NCBI GenBank assembly: GCA_007748055.1
Contig: CP036279.1
Location: 930,001 to 994,000, forward strand
Length of the DNA stretch: 64,000 bases
DNA from: Kolteria novifilia
GTDB taxonomy: Bacteria > Planctomycetota > Planctomycetia > Kolteriales > Kolteriaceae
Direction of reading: 5' to 3'
The position numbers were made by a program, and so were the translations under genes. The notes beneath the pieces were generated by a model. It worked only from the letters and a program-made list of their open reading frames with translations, ran no database searches and was not told the origin of the DNA. Below are positions 45,861 through 54,929 of the stretch, piece by piece; the first letter of the stretch is position 1; every line of letters starts with the position of its first letter.

Positions 45861-48800
45861 TCAAGGACTCTTGGAAACAAACGTTGGCGCAGCCGACGCG
45901 GGCACGCGCCGCGTCTGGTCCCCGCCTGGCTCAACAGGTTGTCGGTTCGCTTCTCCGACGCGTCGGTCGTCTCCTCCGCGACTAGGGAGATTGAAGACGA
46001 CATAAAGCACTCGCAGCACCAGGAGGCTCATGATCATCGCGCTGCAGACGCCACCGATGACGACGGTCGCGAGGGGACGCTGCACCTCGGCCCCCATGCC
46101 GGTGCTGAATGCCATCGGCACAAATCCCAGACTGGCCACCAGCGTTGTCATCAGGATCGGACGGAGCCGTGTCATCGCCGCCTCCTCGACGGCGTCGTCA
46201 AGGGAACGGCCTTCGCGTCGCAACTGCCGGATGGTCGAGACGAGTAGCATGTCGTCGAGCACCGCCACCCCCGAGAGGGCGATGAAGCCGATCGCCGCCG
46301 AGATGGAGAAGGGCATGTCACGCATCCAGAGCGCGACGATTCCTCCCACCCAAGCGAAGGGAACGCTCGTGAAAACACGCAGCGAGTCGACCACATTGTG
46401 GTAGGTCATGTAGAGTAACGCGAAGATCAACGCGAGGGCGACCGGCACGACGATCGCCAGCCGAGCCCTCGCACGTTGCAGGTGTTCGAACTGGCCACCC
46501 CACTCGATGTGGTAGCGTCCGGGGGGAAGGGCGACGCGGGAGGCGACCTCGCGCCGCGCCTCGGCGACAAAACTACCCATGTCCCGTCCGCGAACGTTCG
46601 CCTCGATCGTGATCCGACGCTGATACCATTCCCGCTTGATGGTGTTCGGCCCTTCGACGACGTCGACGTCGGCGAGTCGCGCGAGCGGAATTCGTTGACC
46701 GGACGGAGTGGCGACGAGGACCGACTTGATCGCGTCGGGGTTGGCGCGGGCGCGTTCGGGCAGTCGGACGATCAAAGGGAACCGCAATTGTCCTTCGTAG
46801 ACGTCGCCGACGTGCTTGCTGCCGAGTGACTCGACCAGGTCGAGCACGGACTTGGCGGGAATGCCGTAGCGGGCAATCTCGTCTTGTTTGACGTGGATCT
46901 GAAGAACCGGTTGGCCGGTGACTTGCTCGATCTTGACATCGACCGCTCCATCGATCGACTTGAGGACGCGCTCGATTTCCTTCGCCTTGCCGACCATCAG
47001 GTCGAGGTCGTCGCCGTAGAGAATCGCCGCCACGTCCGAACGAACGCCCGAGATCATTTCGTTCATCCGCATCTCGATTGGTTGGGTCATCGCGAGCCGT
47101 GGTCCGGGTAGGTCACGTAGCTCCTCCTGGATCAGTGCGGTGAGTACTTCCTGGGTAGCCGCGCGCGTCCATCGCGAGCGTGGACGAAGCGTGATGAAGA
47201 GGTCGGTCAACTCCGTGCCCATCGGGTCGGTGGCGACCTCCGCGGTCCCGATCCGACTCCAGACCTGGGCGATCTCATCGGGGAACTTCTCGAGCAGGAC
47301 CCGCTCCATTTGCGTGTTGTAGCGCGTCGACTCGTCGAGATCGGTGCCGGCCAGGCGGACGACGTTGATGACGATCGCCCCTTCCGAGAGACGAGGGACG
47401 AACTCGGTCCCCAGGCTCGGAGCGATCATGCCGAAGGCGACGAGCATCACGGTCGCGGCGAAGCCGATGACGGCGAGCTTGTGATGCATCGTGAAGCGGA
47501 GGATGGGGGCGTAGAGTCGTTTGAGCCCGCGAACGAGCATCGGCTCGCGCTCGTTCAACCGCCTGGGCAAGAGAAGACTCGCGAGCACCGGCATGAGTGT
47601 CAGCGACAGGATCATCGAACCCGCCAAAGCCAACATCACTGTCAACGCCATCGGGCGGAAGAGCTTCCCCTCGACTCCCTCGAGGGTCAGGATTGGCAGG
47701 TAGACGATCATGATGATCAGTTCGCCGAACATCGTCGGCTTACGAACCTCGATCGCCGCTTCACGGATCACTTCCAAGCGGCTGCGTTGTTGCTCGCCAT
47801 GCGCGAGATGCCGGACGCAGTTCTCGACCATGACGACGGAACTGTCGACGACGAGACCGAAGTCGACGGCGCCGAGACTCAGCAGACTCGCCGCGATGCC
47901 GATCTGCCACATGCCGGCGAACGCGAAGAGCATCGACAGCGGAATGGCGAGCGCGACGATGAGGCCCGCGCGGAGGTTGCCGAGAAAGATGAACAGGACC
48001 GCGATGACCAGCAGGCCCCCCTCAAAGAGGTTCTTTCGCACCGTGTCGATGACGTGATCGACCAGTTCCGTCCGATCGTAGACCGTCTTGATCGCGACGC
48101 CGGGCGGCAAGGTGTCCCTGATCTTGTCGAGCCTGTTCTTGAGTGCCCAGGTCACGTCGTGGCTATTCTCGCCCATGAGCATGAAACCGAGGCCGAGGAC
48201 CGCTTCCCCTTGCCCATTGGCGGTCACCGCTCCGCGCCGGATTTCGTGACCGATCTGGACCTCGGCGACGTCGCGAATCCGAATCGGCACGCCGTCGCGG
48301 GCATCGATGACGATGTTCTCGATCTGTTCGAGGGTGGTGGTTCGAGCGACGCCATGGACGAGAAGCAATCGGCTGCCGTCGGTGATCGTTCCCCCACCGA
48401 CGTTTTGGTTGTTTCGCCGCGCGGCGTTGGCGACCTCGGCGAAGGTGAGCTCGTGCTTGATGAGCCGATCGGGGTCGAGCCGAATTTGAAACTGTTTCTC
48501 GTAGCCACCCCAACTGTTGATCTCCGCGACGCCTGGCACGGAACGCAGTTGGGGTTTGACGATCCAGTCGTGAGTGGTGCGCAGATCGGTCAATTGCTTG
48601 ACGCGTTGCGCGTCGGAGAGGTTGGTGACGTCGACGCCATCGGGAACGAGGACATAGTGAAAGACCTCTCCGAGCCCCGTCGAGACCGGCCCCATTTGCG
48701 GGCGCTCGATTTCCTCGGGCAGGGAGACGGTGCTCAGCCGCTCGCTGATGAGCTGCCGCGCGAAGTAGATGTCGGTCGCGTCCTCGAAGATGACCACGAC

Positions 48801-49076
48801 CTGCGACAGTCCGAACTTGGAGATCGATCGCAAGTCGACCAACCCCGGCAGGCCGCTGATCGCCTGTTCGACGGGAAAGGTGATCTGACGCTCCACCTCC
48901 TCGGGGGATAGTGAGGGGGCGATGGTGTTGATCTGAACCTGGATCGGGGTCGTGTCGGGGAAGGCATCGACGTTCAGCCCTCGCAGCGCGTAGAATCCGA
49001 TCGCGATCATCACCAGCGTCGCCAGGATGACCACCGCGCGATGGCGCAGAGATAGATCGATGAGTCGACTGAGCAC
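45861..49076 (-). CDS. Heavy-metal RND efflux pump, CzcA/CusA family
   Basis: 1071 residues from GTG 49076, only 9 bp after the adaptor gene. Twelve TM helices are expected: one at the N-terminus (VVILATLVMIAIGFYALRG), then two large periplasmic loops and two six-helix blocks. The HME-type proton-relay motif in TM4 is DFGLVVDSSVVMVEN, which places it in the heavy-metal RND group rather than the drug-efflux group. Substrate choice between Zn/Co/Cd and Cu/Ag cannot be made safely. The C-terminus extends past the last TM helix with a short charged tail. Confidence 0.95.
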   Translation of the reverse strand: MLSRLIDLSLRHRAVVILATLVMIAIGFYALRGLNVDAFPDTTPIQVQINTIAPSLSPEEVERQITFPVEQAISGLPGLVDLRSISKFGLSQVVVIFEDATDIYFARQLISERLSTVSLPEEIERPQMGPVSTGLGEVFHYVLVPDGVDVTNLSDAQRVKQLTDLRTTHDWIVKPQLRSVPGVAEINSWGGYEKQFQIRLDPDRLIKHELTFAEVANAARRNNQNVGGGTITDGSRLLLVHGVARTTTLEQIENIVIDARDGVPIRIRDVAEVQIGHEIRRGAVTANGQGEAVLGLGFMLMGENSHDVTWALKNRLDKIRDTLPPGVAIKTVYDRTELVDHVIDTVRKNLFEGGLLVIAVLFIFLGNLRAGLIVALAIPLSMLFAFAGMWQIGIAASLLSLGAVDFGLVVDSSVVMVENCVRHLAHGEQQRSRLEVIREAAIEVRKPTMFGELIIMIVYLPILTLEGVEGKLFRPMALTVMLALAGSMILSLTLMPVLASLLLPRRLNEREPMLVRGLKRLYAPILRFTMHHKLAVIGFAATVMLVAFGMIAPSLGTEFVPRLSEGAIVINVVRLAGTDLDESTRYNTQMERVLLEKFPDEIAQVWSRIGTAEVATDPMGTELTDLFITLRPRSRWTRAATQEVLTALIQEELRDLPGPRLAMTQPIEMRMNEMISGVRSDVAAILYGDDLDLMVGKAKEIERVLKSIDGAVDVKIEQVTGQPVLQIHVKQDEIARYGIPAKSVLDLVESLGSKHVGDVYEGQLRFPLIVRLPERARANPDAIKSVLVATPSGQRIPLARLADVDVVEGPNTIKREWYQRRITIEANVRGRDMGSFVAEARREVASRVALPPGRYHIEWGGQFEHLQRARARLAIVVPVALALIFALLYMTYHNVVDSLRVFTSVPFAWVGGIVALWMRDMPFSISAAIGFIALSGVAVLDDMLLVSTIRQLRREGRSLDDAVEEAAMTRLRPILMTTLVASLGFVPMAFSTGMGAEVQRPLATVVIGGVCSAMIMSLLVLRVLYVVFNLPSRGGDDRRVGEANRQPVEPGGDQTRRVPASAAPTFVSKSP

Positions 49077-49085
49077 CGCGGTCTC

Positions 49086-50732
49086 CTACTCGTCCACGCA
49101 ACAACCTTCGCCGAGGTTGTTCTTGAGGAGTTGGGCTCGGAGCACATCGCTACCACTGGTCGCCACGACTTCGCCGGGCAGAAGTCCCGCGATGACCTCG
49201 GTGGAGTTACCGTTGGTCGCCCCTAGCCGGACCGTCCGCACGTGGAAGACTTTCGGACTACTCGGGCTGTCGAAGTAACCCCTGTCGCGTACGAAGACGA
49301 CTTGGCAACAGCCTTCCCAATGGATGGCATTGTTGGGAACGACAATGGCTTCCTCCTCCTCGCGCAGGATGATTTGGCCCGACCCGAAGGTCTCGTCGCG
49401 AAGTGTTCCCTTCGTGTTGTCCAGTTCCGCGCGGACCTTGAGCATGCGGGTCTGGGGATCGACCGCGGTGCTGATCCAATCGAGCGTTCCGGTCACTTCC
49501 TCGCGACTTCCGCCGGGCCGGAAACGAACCGTCTGTCCCGGTGACAGCTTCGTGGCGTGTTCCATCGGCACGTTGACGACCAGCCACATCCGGTTGGTGT
49601 CGGCGACGCGGAATAGGACGTGCGAGGAGTCGACGACTTCGCCGGTGACGACACGTCGATCGACGATGACTCCGTCCATCGGGGAACGGATAGGGAGGAG
49701 ATTGGCCGTCATCACGTCCTGGCCGAGACGTTTCTGGGTCTCCTTCGAGATTCCGAGGAAGCGAAGGTCGTCCATCACCTCCTGTTCGGAGAGCCCTCGC
49801 AAACGTTCGGCATCGGCGGGAAGTCCGAGATTGACTAGCGCTTGTTCGGCACTGAGGACGACCGCCGTCGCTTTCGCGAGCGCCGCTTCAGCTTCAAGAA
49901 TCTGGCGATCGGCGATCGCTTCGCGCGCCGCCTTCAGTCGTTCGACATGCCGGTGTTGGAGCTTCTCGTCGACAAGCGCTTGCACCAACCGGCTCTTCGT
50001 CTTGCCGACCTCGACACCATCGACCAACGCCAGCAGTTCCCCCTTCTGGACCGAATCGCCGATCGATTTCTCGACCCGCCAGACCGAACCGGGAACCGGC
50101 GAGGAGAGCTTCGCCAGCATTGTCGGGTCGTAGACGATCTCGCCGTTGCCCGCAACCGACTCGACGATCGGGCCGCGTTCGACGAGTTCGACATCAACTC
50201 CCGCTTGTTGGACCGTTTCAATGGAGGCAAACTGGATTCGGCTCAGGTACGTTGTGCACGCGGCGTTGTTCCGCTTGCGATGCGACCACGCCAGGGCGCG
50301 AGCGGCCCGGTCGAGATCGGCTTGGGTCACGGGATCGCCCGACTTGCGCTGAGCCACCTCCGGATGATCGAGCGGGCAGTTGTGAACGCCATGGGTGGCG
50401 CACCATCCATGATCGGGGCCGCGCTGGAAGAGCCCGACGCGACAGGCCACACATTGCGACTCGGCGACGCCGTGCTCTTCGCACCAGTCGTCTGGTTCGG
50501 TGGTGGACGTTCCCAAGAGGGTCGAAAACTTCGGCATCGACCAGCCGGTACGGTGGCCGAGGTAGCCAACCGCTCCAAGGCATGCCAAAACGACGACGGT
50601 CGGCAGGCTGTCAAGAAGCCACTCCCCCAAGGAGTGACGCCCGCTCGACAATGGGGGGCACGCGGAACCGTTGACGTCGTCACGCCGGAGCGACGGATTG
50701 CTCGCGGGATGTTCCAAAAGTTCTTGGCTCAT
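49086..50732 (-). CDS. Periplasmic adaptor of the metal RND pump (CusB/HlyD-type) with Cys-rich N-terminal region
   Basis: 548 residues from ATG 50732 (AGGTG upstream). After a TM segment (TVVVLACLGAVGYLGHRTG) comes the Cys motif DWCEEHGVAESQCVAC and a second, shorter one (GWCATHGVHNCPLDHP). The MFP core follows: VPGSVWRVEKSIGDSVQKGE (lipoyl-like), a helical hairpin (about 265-330), IRSPMDGVIVDRRVVTGEVV, and a beta-barrel part. It ends with CC (GEGCCVDE). The N-terminal motif resembles the one in the lipoprotein of this cluster. No outer-membrane factor gene is in view. Confidence 0.9.
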   Translation of the reverse strand: MSQELLEHPASNPSLRRDDVNGSACPPLSSGRHSLGEWLLDSLPTVVVLACLGAVGYLGHRTGWSMPKFSTLLGTSTTEPDDWCEEHGVAESQCVACRVGLFQRGPDHGWCATHGVHNCPLDHPEVAQRKSGDPVTQADLDRAARALAWSHRKRNNAACTTYLSRIQFASIETVQQAGVDVELVERGPIVESVAGNGEIVYDPTMLAKLSSPVPGSVWRVEKSIGDSVQKGELLALVDGVEVGKTKSRLVQALVDEKLQHRHVERLKAAREAIADRQILEAEAALAKATAVVLSAEQALVNLGLPADAERLRGLSEQEVMDDLRFLGISKETQKRLGQDVMTANLLPIRSPMDGVIVDRRVVTGEVVDSSHVLFRVADTNRMWLVVNVPMEHATKLSPGQTVRFRPGGSREEVTGTLDWISTAVDPQTRMLKVRAELDNTKGTLRDETFGSGQIILREEEEAIVVPNNAIHWEGCCQVVFVRDRGYFDSPSSPKVFHVRTVRLGATNGNSTEVIAGLLPGEVVATSGSDVLRAQLLKNNLGEGCCVDE

Positions 50733-50888
50733 CGGAATCACCTGATGACAAGAGAAGACAAGGTGACGTACTTTCTCCCCATGCCAACGCATGTGAGGAG
50801 ACGGTAGCCTGTTGGAGGACGCCGAACCCGAAAGCCAGCGCATAGACGCACTAGGTCCTTCGGCGAAGCGGAGCGATGAGGAGAGGGT

Positions 50889-51326
50889 TCAAAAGAGGAG
50901 TGAGGAGAAGGCTAGGCGCATGGAGATCCCCGAGAAGTGGTCGGGGCGCATCGAGCATCGGTCAACGGCTGCGGGACGCGGTACGGCCGTCGTTGAGAGG
51001 ACTTCCCGGAGGACAACGCCGTCGAGAAGATGCGGGAACTGATCCAACGTCAGAGCAAAACGCTTCACGGAGGTTTTGCCGATCATCTGGCAAACGCAGT
51101 CGTGATCGTCTTGATCGTTGTCGGGAGAGACCGGCGCTTTGCTCGATGGTTGGTCAGAAGAATTGCAGGTGCCTCGCTGGGCCAACCCGGCATGACAGCA
51201 ACCGCAGCATGACGAGACGGTCTCTTCCTCTTCCGCCGCCACGTTCGCCTGGGTGCAGACGAAGGGGCAGGAAAGGATGCCGAGCACCGACATCAACGTC
51301 ATTAGGCGGTAACAAAACGCCATCAA
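50889..51326 (-). CDS. Small exported Cys-rich protein upstream of the efflux genes
   Basis: 145 residues from ATG 51326, with leader MMAFCYRLMTLMSVLGILSC. The mature part has a dense Cys cluster (SSCCGCCHAGLAQRGTC) and a later DDHDCVCQMIGK segment; the rest is moderately basic. It lies 156 bp before the adaptor gene on the same strand, and its Cys cluster suggests a metal-binding role with the pump, but no family is recognised. Its 3' end has an Arg-rich composition, so the exact C-terminus is less certain. Confidence 0.6.
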   Translation of the reverse strand: MMAFCYRLMTLMSVLGILSCPFVCTQANVAAEEEETVSSCCGCCHAGLAQRGTCNSSDQPSSKAPVSPDNDQDDHDCVCQMIGKTSVKRFALTLDQFPHLLDGVVLREVLSTTAVPRPAAVDRCSMRPDHFSGISMRLAFSSLLF

Positions 51327-51364
51327 GAGGCCCTGCTTGGTCGAATACGATCTCTTTCCCTAGG

Positions 51365-52035
51365 CTATTCGACTCGACCGATGATGACAATCGGAGTTTG
51401 GACGATCGAGCCGAACTTGGCCACATCGGGGTGGGGTTTGTTTGGAATGTCTTGGACCATGTCCCAAGCCGATTGCCGGCTCAGTCGATCAGGTTCTCGT
51501 GTTCTCGCCCTTCGGCGAAACGGTGAGCCAATCCTGCCACGACAAGTAGGAGTTGAGCTCCTCTGAGCAGTTGCCGGACTTGGAGTTGCCCGGAGGCATG
51601 GAGCCCAATGGTTGGGTGGTCTTTCCCTCCTCGATAGACGCTCCCCGCGACTCCAGGAACTGTTTCCAGTCAACTTTGGGTTCCCTGGGTGGCTGCGGGG
51701 CGTCCCTGAGACTCGATCGGAGCCGCGGCGGAATCGTACAGCTCGATGAGATTCGAACTCATCGCCCAGTCGCGAAACTCCTCGTGCGTCCGTTCGGGAG
51801 ACGCGTTTGGTGTCGCGACACGGAAGAAGTGGCTCAAGACATCGTCCTGCACACGATCGTGCCAGGACTCGACGGCCGTGGTGGGCTTTGTCTTCTGCTT
51901 GCCCATCCTGGCCCGTGCCGCCTTTGTCGCCGCTTCGTGCTTCTTCTTGGCCTCCTCCATCAGTTCCGGGGCGCTGTTGACCTTCTCCCGCAACTCCTCG
52001 GCGCTCTTGTAGGTCGTCTCGATCTCGGGAGCGAT
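51365..52035 (-). pseudogene. Decayed gene fragment, cut at its 5' end by the rhs junction
   Basis: On the minus strand three overlapping pieces read like real protein in succession: YKSAEELREKVNSAPELMEE...DDVLSHFFRVATPNASPER...WAMSSNLIELYDS (to about 51700), then WKQFLESRGASIEEGKTTQP...NSYLSWQDWLTVSPKGENT (about 51672-51484), and WDMVQDIPNKPHPDVAKFGS...TPIVIIGRVE ending at TAG 51365. Each needs a frame change to join the next, so at least two frameshifts are present. The 5' part is missing where the rhs sequence begins at about 52035. Family not recognised. Confidence 0.5.
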
Positions 52036-54075
52036 GGGACCATCGACGAGCTGACTTGGTCGACTTACGATGAAAACGATCGGCTGCTGAGCGAGATCAC
52101 CGATCTCGATGGCGACGCCATCCCCGACCCCGCCGTCAACTACACGGCCAACTGGACCTACGACGCCGCCCACCAGATCCAGACCGCAACGGATCGGACA
52201 TCGCCGACAGATATCCTTTCGTCCTACGATTACGACTACGACAAGCTCGGTCGCGTGACGACGATTGACAACGACGGGACGCCCGGTCCGAATGTCATTC
52301 TCAACCAGGAGTACGACCCCAACGGCAATCGGACGCAGCTCTCCGCGACCATCGATGGTGCTGCTGACTTCACGAACAGCTACGCTTACGACGAGCTGAA
52401 TCGGATGACGAGCGTCACCCAATCGGGGCCGAATGTGGCGGAGAAGCGGGTCGATTTCGCGTACGATGGGATCGGGCAGTTCACTCAGATTGACCGTTAC
52501 TCCGACTTGGTGGGCACGACCTTGGTCGCCTCCAGCACCTACGGCTACGACACCCTCGGGCGTCTCGAATCCCTGGCCCATGTCAACGGTTCAGGACAGG
52601 TGATCAATACGTACACCTACACGTTCGATGCACTCAATCGCATCGACACCATGACCTCCATCGATGGGACGGTCGACTACACCTACGATGAGGAGGACCA
52701 GCTCACCGCCGCCGATCATGTCGACGCCATTCAGTCCGACGAATCCTACGTGTACGATGCCAACGGCAACCGGCTTGACTCCCATCGTACGCCAACCGAC
52801 TACGACACCGGCCCCAACAACCAGCTCTTGGATGACGGCGTCTACACCTACGCCTATGACGATGAGGGCAATCGAACCTCCCGCACCGAGATCGCGACGG
52901 GCGAGGTGACGGAGTACACTTGGGACCATCGCAATCGTCTCACGCGTGTCATCTCCAAAGACGATCAAGACGCCATCATTCAGGACGTGCTTTACGCCTA
53001 CGACATCGCCAATCGCCGCATCGCCAAAGAGATCGATTGGGACGGCGCCGGTACGGGATCCGAAGAGACCGAACGATATATCCTCGATCAGGCCGAGTTT
53101 CCTGTTGCCTATGCCGCAACGACACAAACGCCATTAGACAGCATTGTTCTAGTCTACAATGACGCAACTGACACGCAGACTCGTTTTCTTCATGGACCGG
53201 ACATCGACCAAGTACTTGCCGAGGAAACTGTGACGGAAGTCGTCTGGTCTCTTCCTGATCACCAAGGCTCTATCCGTGACCTCGTTGTTAGCGATGGGCA
53301 AGTAACAGAAGAAAGACACGTTATCTACAACGCCTTTGGCGAGATCATCGATACAGAACATCCAATAAGCGAGATTCGATTTGCATTCACAGGTCGAGAG
53401 TATGATGCCGAAACAGGCCAGTACTACTATCGCGCCCGCTACTATGATGTGCAGAATGGCCGCTTCATTGCCGAGGACCCAATGGGGGTCGAAGAGTCTC
53501 CAAATCTGTCGGCATACGCGCACAACAGTCCGATTGGGTCTCTGGATCCCTCTGGAATGATCCGTGTGTCCAGTGATCCACGCAATCCGACTTTCGTTGC
53601 AACGGGGATCCGGCGTTGTCAAGGGCGAGTTCCGTGTTGTGGCGGATCGGCCATTGCATTGCACGTTTTCCTGAACTTTGATGATGTAGACTATGGAATT
53701 GAACTTCGCCCTCGGACACCATGGTGGCACTTTGGGAATGGCCCCGCAGTGCAGCGAGGCGGGCGTGAGGGTAATATATATCCAAGAGATAGAGATCAGC
53801 GTCCGTGGACACAGAACTTCCGTGTTTGCGAACACTTAATAGTGAACCCATACTGTTATGACCTGCAACGCATCCGAGACGCGCTTCGCAGAAGTCTTCC
53901 AAGGACTCCTTCTCAGTATTCGGTCATCGGATCTGAGCACAACTGCATTACGTACCGCAACCAGCTGATAAACGATGCTCTCCATGCGGGTGCGCGTATG
54001 GTTCCGGGCACCAATCATTGGAGGTGCCAGGGAAGGCGGTGGCAGCATAGCCACAATGCAAGAAGATGGTTCTGA
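52030..54075 (+). CDS. Rhs/YD-repeat protein, 5'-truncated, with a variable C-terminal toxin-like domain
   Basis: The frame is open from TTG 51553, but the first 160 codons are antisense to another gene fragment and are probably not genuine. True rhs sequence starts at about 52030 (DGTIDELTWSTYDENDRLLS). About ten YD-type repeats follow (YDYDKLGRVTTIDNDG, YGYDTLGRLESLAHV). The core ends with the conserved FTGREYDAETGQYYYRARYY, FIAEDPMG and DPSG. The last 165 or so residues are AT-richer and unlike the core. They contain H704 in AIALHVFLNFDD and C798 in GSEHNCITYRNQLI, a spacing suggestive of a permuted papain-like fold. There is no leader and no complete N-terminus, so secretion is doubtful. 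Confidence 0.75.
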   Translation, partial: SDGTIDELTWSTYDENDRLLSEITDLDGDAIPDPAVNYTANWTYDAAHQIQTATDRTSPTDILSSYDYDYDKLGRVTTIDNDGTPGPNVILNQEYDPNGNRTQLSATIDGAADFTNSYAYDELNRMTSVTQSGPNVAEKRVDFAYDGIGQFTQIDRYSDLVGTTLVASSTYGYDTLGRLESLAHVNGSGQVINTYTYTFDALNRIDTMTSIDGTVDYTYDEEDQLTAADHVDAIQSDESYVYDANGNRLDSHRTPTDYDTGPNNQLLDDGVYTYAYDDEGNRTSRTEIATGEVTEYTWDHRNRLTRVISKDDQDAIIQDVLYAYDIANRRIAKEIDWDGAGTGSEETERYILDQAEFPVAYAATTQTPLDSIVLVYNDATDTQTRFLHGPDIDQVLAEETVTEVVWSLPDHQGSIRDLVVSDGQVTEERHVIYNAFGEIIDTEHPISEIRFAFTGREYDAETGQYYYRARYYDVQNGRFIAEDPMGVEESPNLSAYAHNSPIGSLDPSGMIRVSSDPRNPTFVATGIRRCQGRVPCCGGSAIALHVFLNFDDVDYGIELRPRTPWWHFGNGPAVQRGGREGNIYPRDRDQRPWTQNFRVCEHLIVNPYCYDLQRIRDALRRSLPRTPSQYSVIGSEHNCITYRNQLINDALHAGARMVPGTNHWRCQGRRWQHSHNARRWF

Positions 54076-54122
54076 TTTTGACAATCGAAGGATCGATCGA
54101 TAATACAAGGACATCGCGAGCA

Positions 54123-54473
54123 ATGAAGCCACAACAAACAAGGCGGTTCCGTAACCCTACATGGATACACGTGCTACTTGTAGCGGCCCCCGGTTACATC
54201 GTCAGCATTCTTGGAGCGCTCATAATGTTCGTTAATGCGGAAAACACTTCGAAACGAGATGTGTCGCTACAAGTTGCTGGCGTTATGACAAGAACGTTTC
54301 TGCAGTCCAAATCGGTGTCCGTTGATAGTTTTGTTCAATACGCTAGTAATGTACAGGACAGGTACAAAGGATGGGGCCTTGCTACATTTGTCCAGGCTTG
54401 CCGGGATCCATCCCATTTCCCCGCAGTGTCCCGGAGTGTTGATGAGTTGCTCGAGAACAACGATAGAGATTAG
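54123..54473 (+). CDS. Small membrane protein, candidate immunity protein for the Rhs C-terminal domain
   Basis: 116 residues from ATG 54123; a start at 54066, overlapping the rhs stop, is also possible and would suggest translational coupling. One TM helix (WIHVLLVAAPGYIVSILGAL, followed by IMFV) is near the N-terminus, and a soluble helical part follows (TFLQSKSVSVDSFVQYASNV). The codons are AT-richer than the surrounding genome, like the rhs C-terminal end. Position directly after a toxin-like domain is the usual place of an immunity gene; there is no sequence evidence beyond that. Confidence 0.5.
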   Translation: MKPQQTRRFRNPTWIHVLLVAAPGYIVSILGALIMFVNAENTSKRDVSLQVAGVMTRTFLQSKSVSVDSFVQYASNVQDRYKGWGLATFVQACRDPSHFPAVSRSVDELLENNDRD

Positions 54474-54647
54474 ATGTGGTGGTTCAGGTCCTGATCGCAT
54501 TCGCTAACGAATAGGGCTTTGGCAAGCCAGCCGTCAGAATGCGGTAACACCGAGTCACAGGAAATGTTCGAGGCGAACGGGAACGAAGTGGGTTGGCTGC
54601 TTCGACGACTTCTTAGGTAGTCTTCGGTGGGGCACCGATAGTTCAAC
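54474..54647. other. AT-richer spacer between the candidate immunity gene and the rhs fragment
   Basis: About 175 bp without a clear gene. Codon use and base content resemble the upstream toxin/immunity segment. No repeat or terminator is seen. Confidence 0.3.
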
Positions 54648-54860
54648 GGAATGACGCGAGTCACCCAATCGGGGCCGAATGTGGCGGAAAAGAGGGTCGA
54701 TTTCGAGTACGATGGAGTCGGACAGTTCACGCAGATCGACCGTTACTCCGACTTGGCGGGCACGAACTTGGTCGCCTCCAGCACGTACGGCTACGACACC
54801 CTCGGCCGCCTTGAGTCCCTGGCCCACGTCAACGGCTCGGGACGTGCGATCAATACGTAC
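54648..54860 (+). pseudogene. Second rhs core fragment, duplicate of 52400-52612
   Basis: About 213 bp encode MTRVTQSGPNVAEKRVDFEY and onward to GYDTLGRLESLAHVNGSG, nearly the same protein as the main rhs copy, which has SVTQSGPNVAEKRVDFAYDG there. The match begins abruptly at ATGACG and ends where the IS66-type element begins, at CAATACGTAC. It is a displaced piece of an rhs core, probably left by recombination between rhs copies. Confidence 0.85.
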
Positions 54861-54929
54861 GTGAGCGTTGCAACGGTGGCGTGTGGTGCGGGAAGCAGGA
54901 GCCGATGACGACGGGGAACCGGTCACCGA

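Noticed and set aside
47310-48911. 533-residue plus-strand frame opposite the RND pump
   Set aside because: Charged, His/Asp-rich shadow of the CzcA/CusA-type gene; the pump has TM helices and the DFG..VD motif.
51553-52030. N-terminal 160 residues of the long frame at rhs
   Set aside because: Antisense to a minus-strand gene fragment; no leader, PAAR or Rhs motif. Treated as a read-through frame.
51670-52581. 303-residue minus-strand frame across the rhs start
   Set aside because: The first half is antisense to rhs repeats. Only the part below about 52035 looks like protein and is described as a decayed gene.
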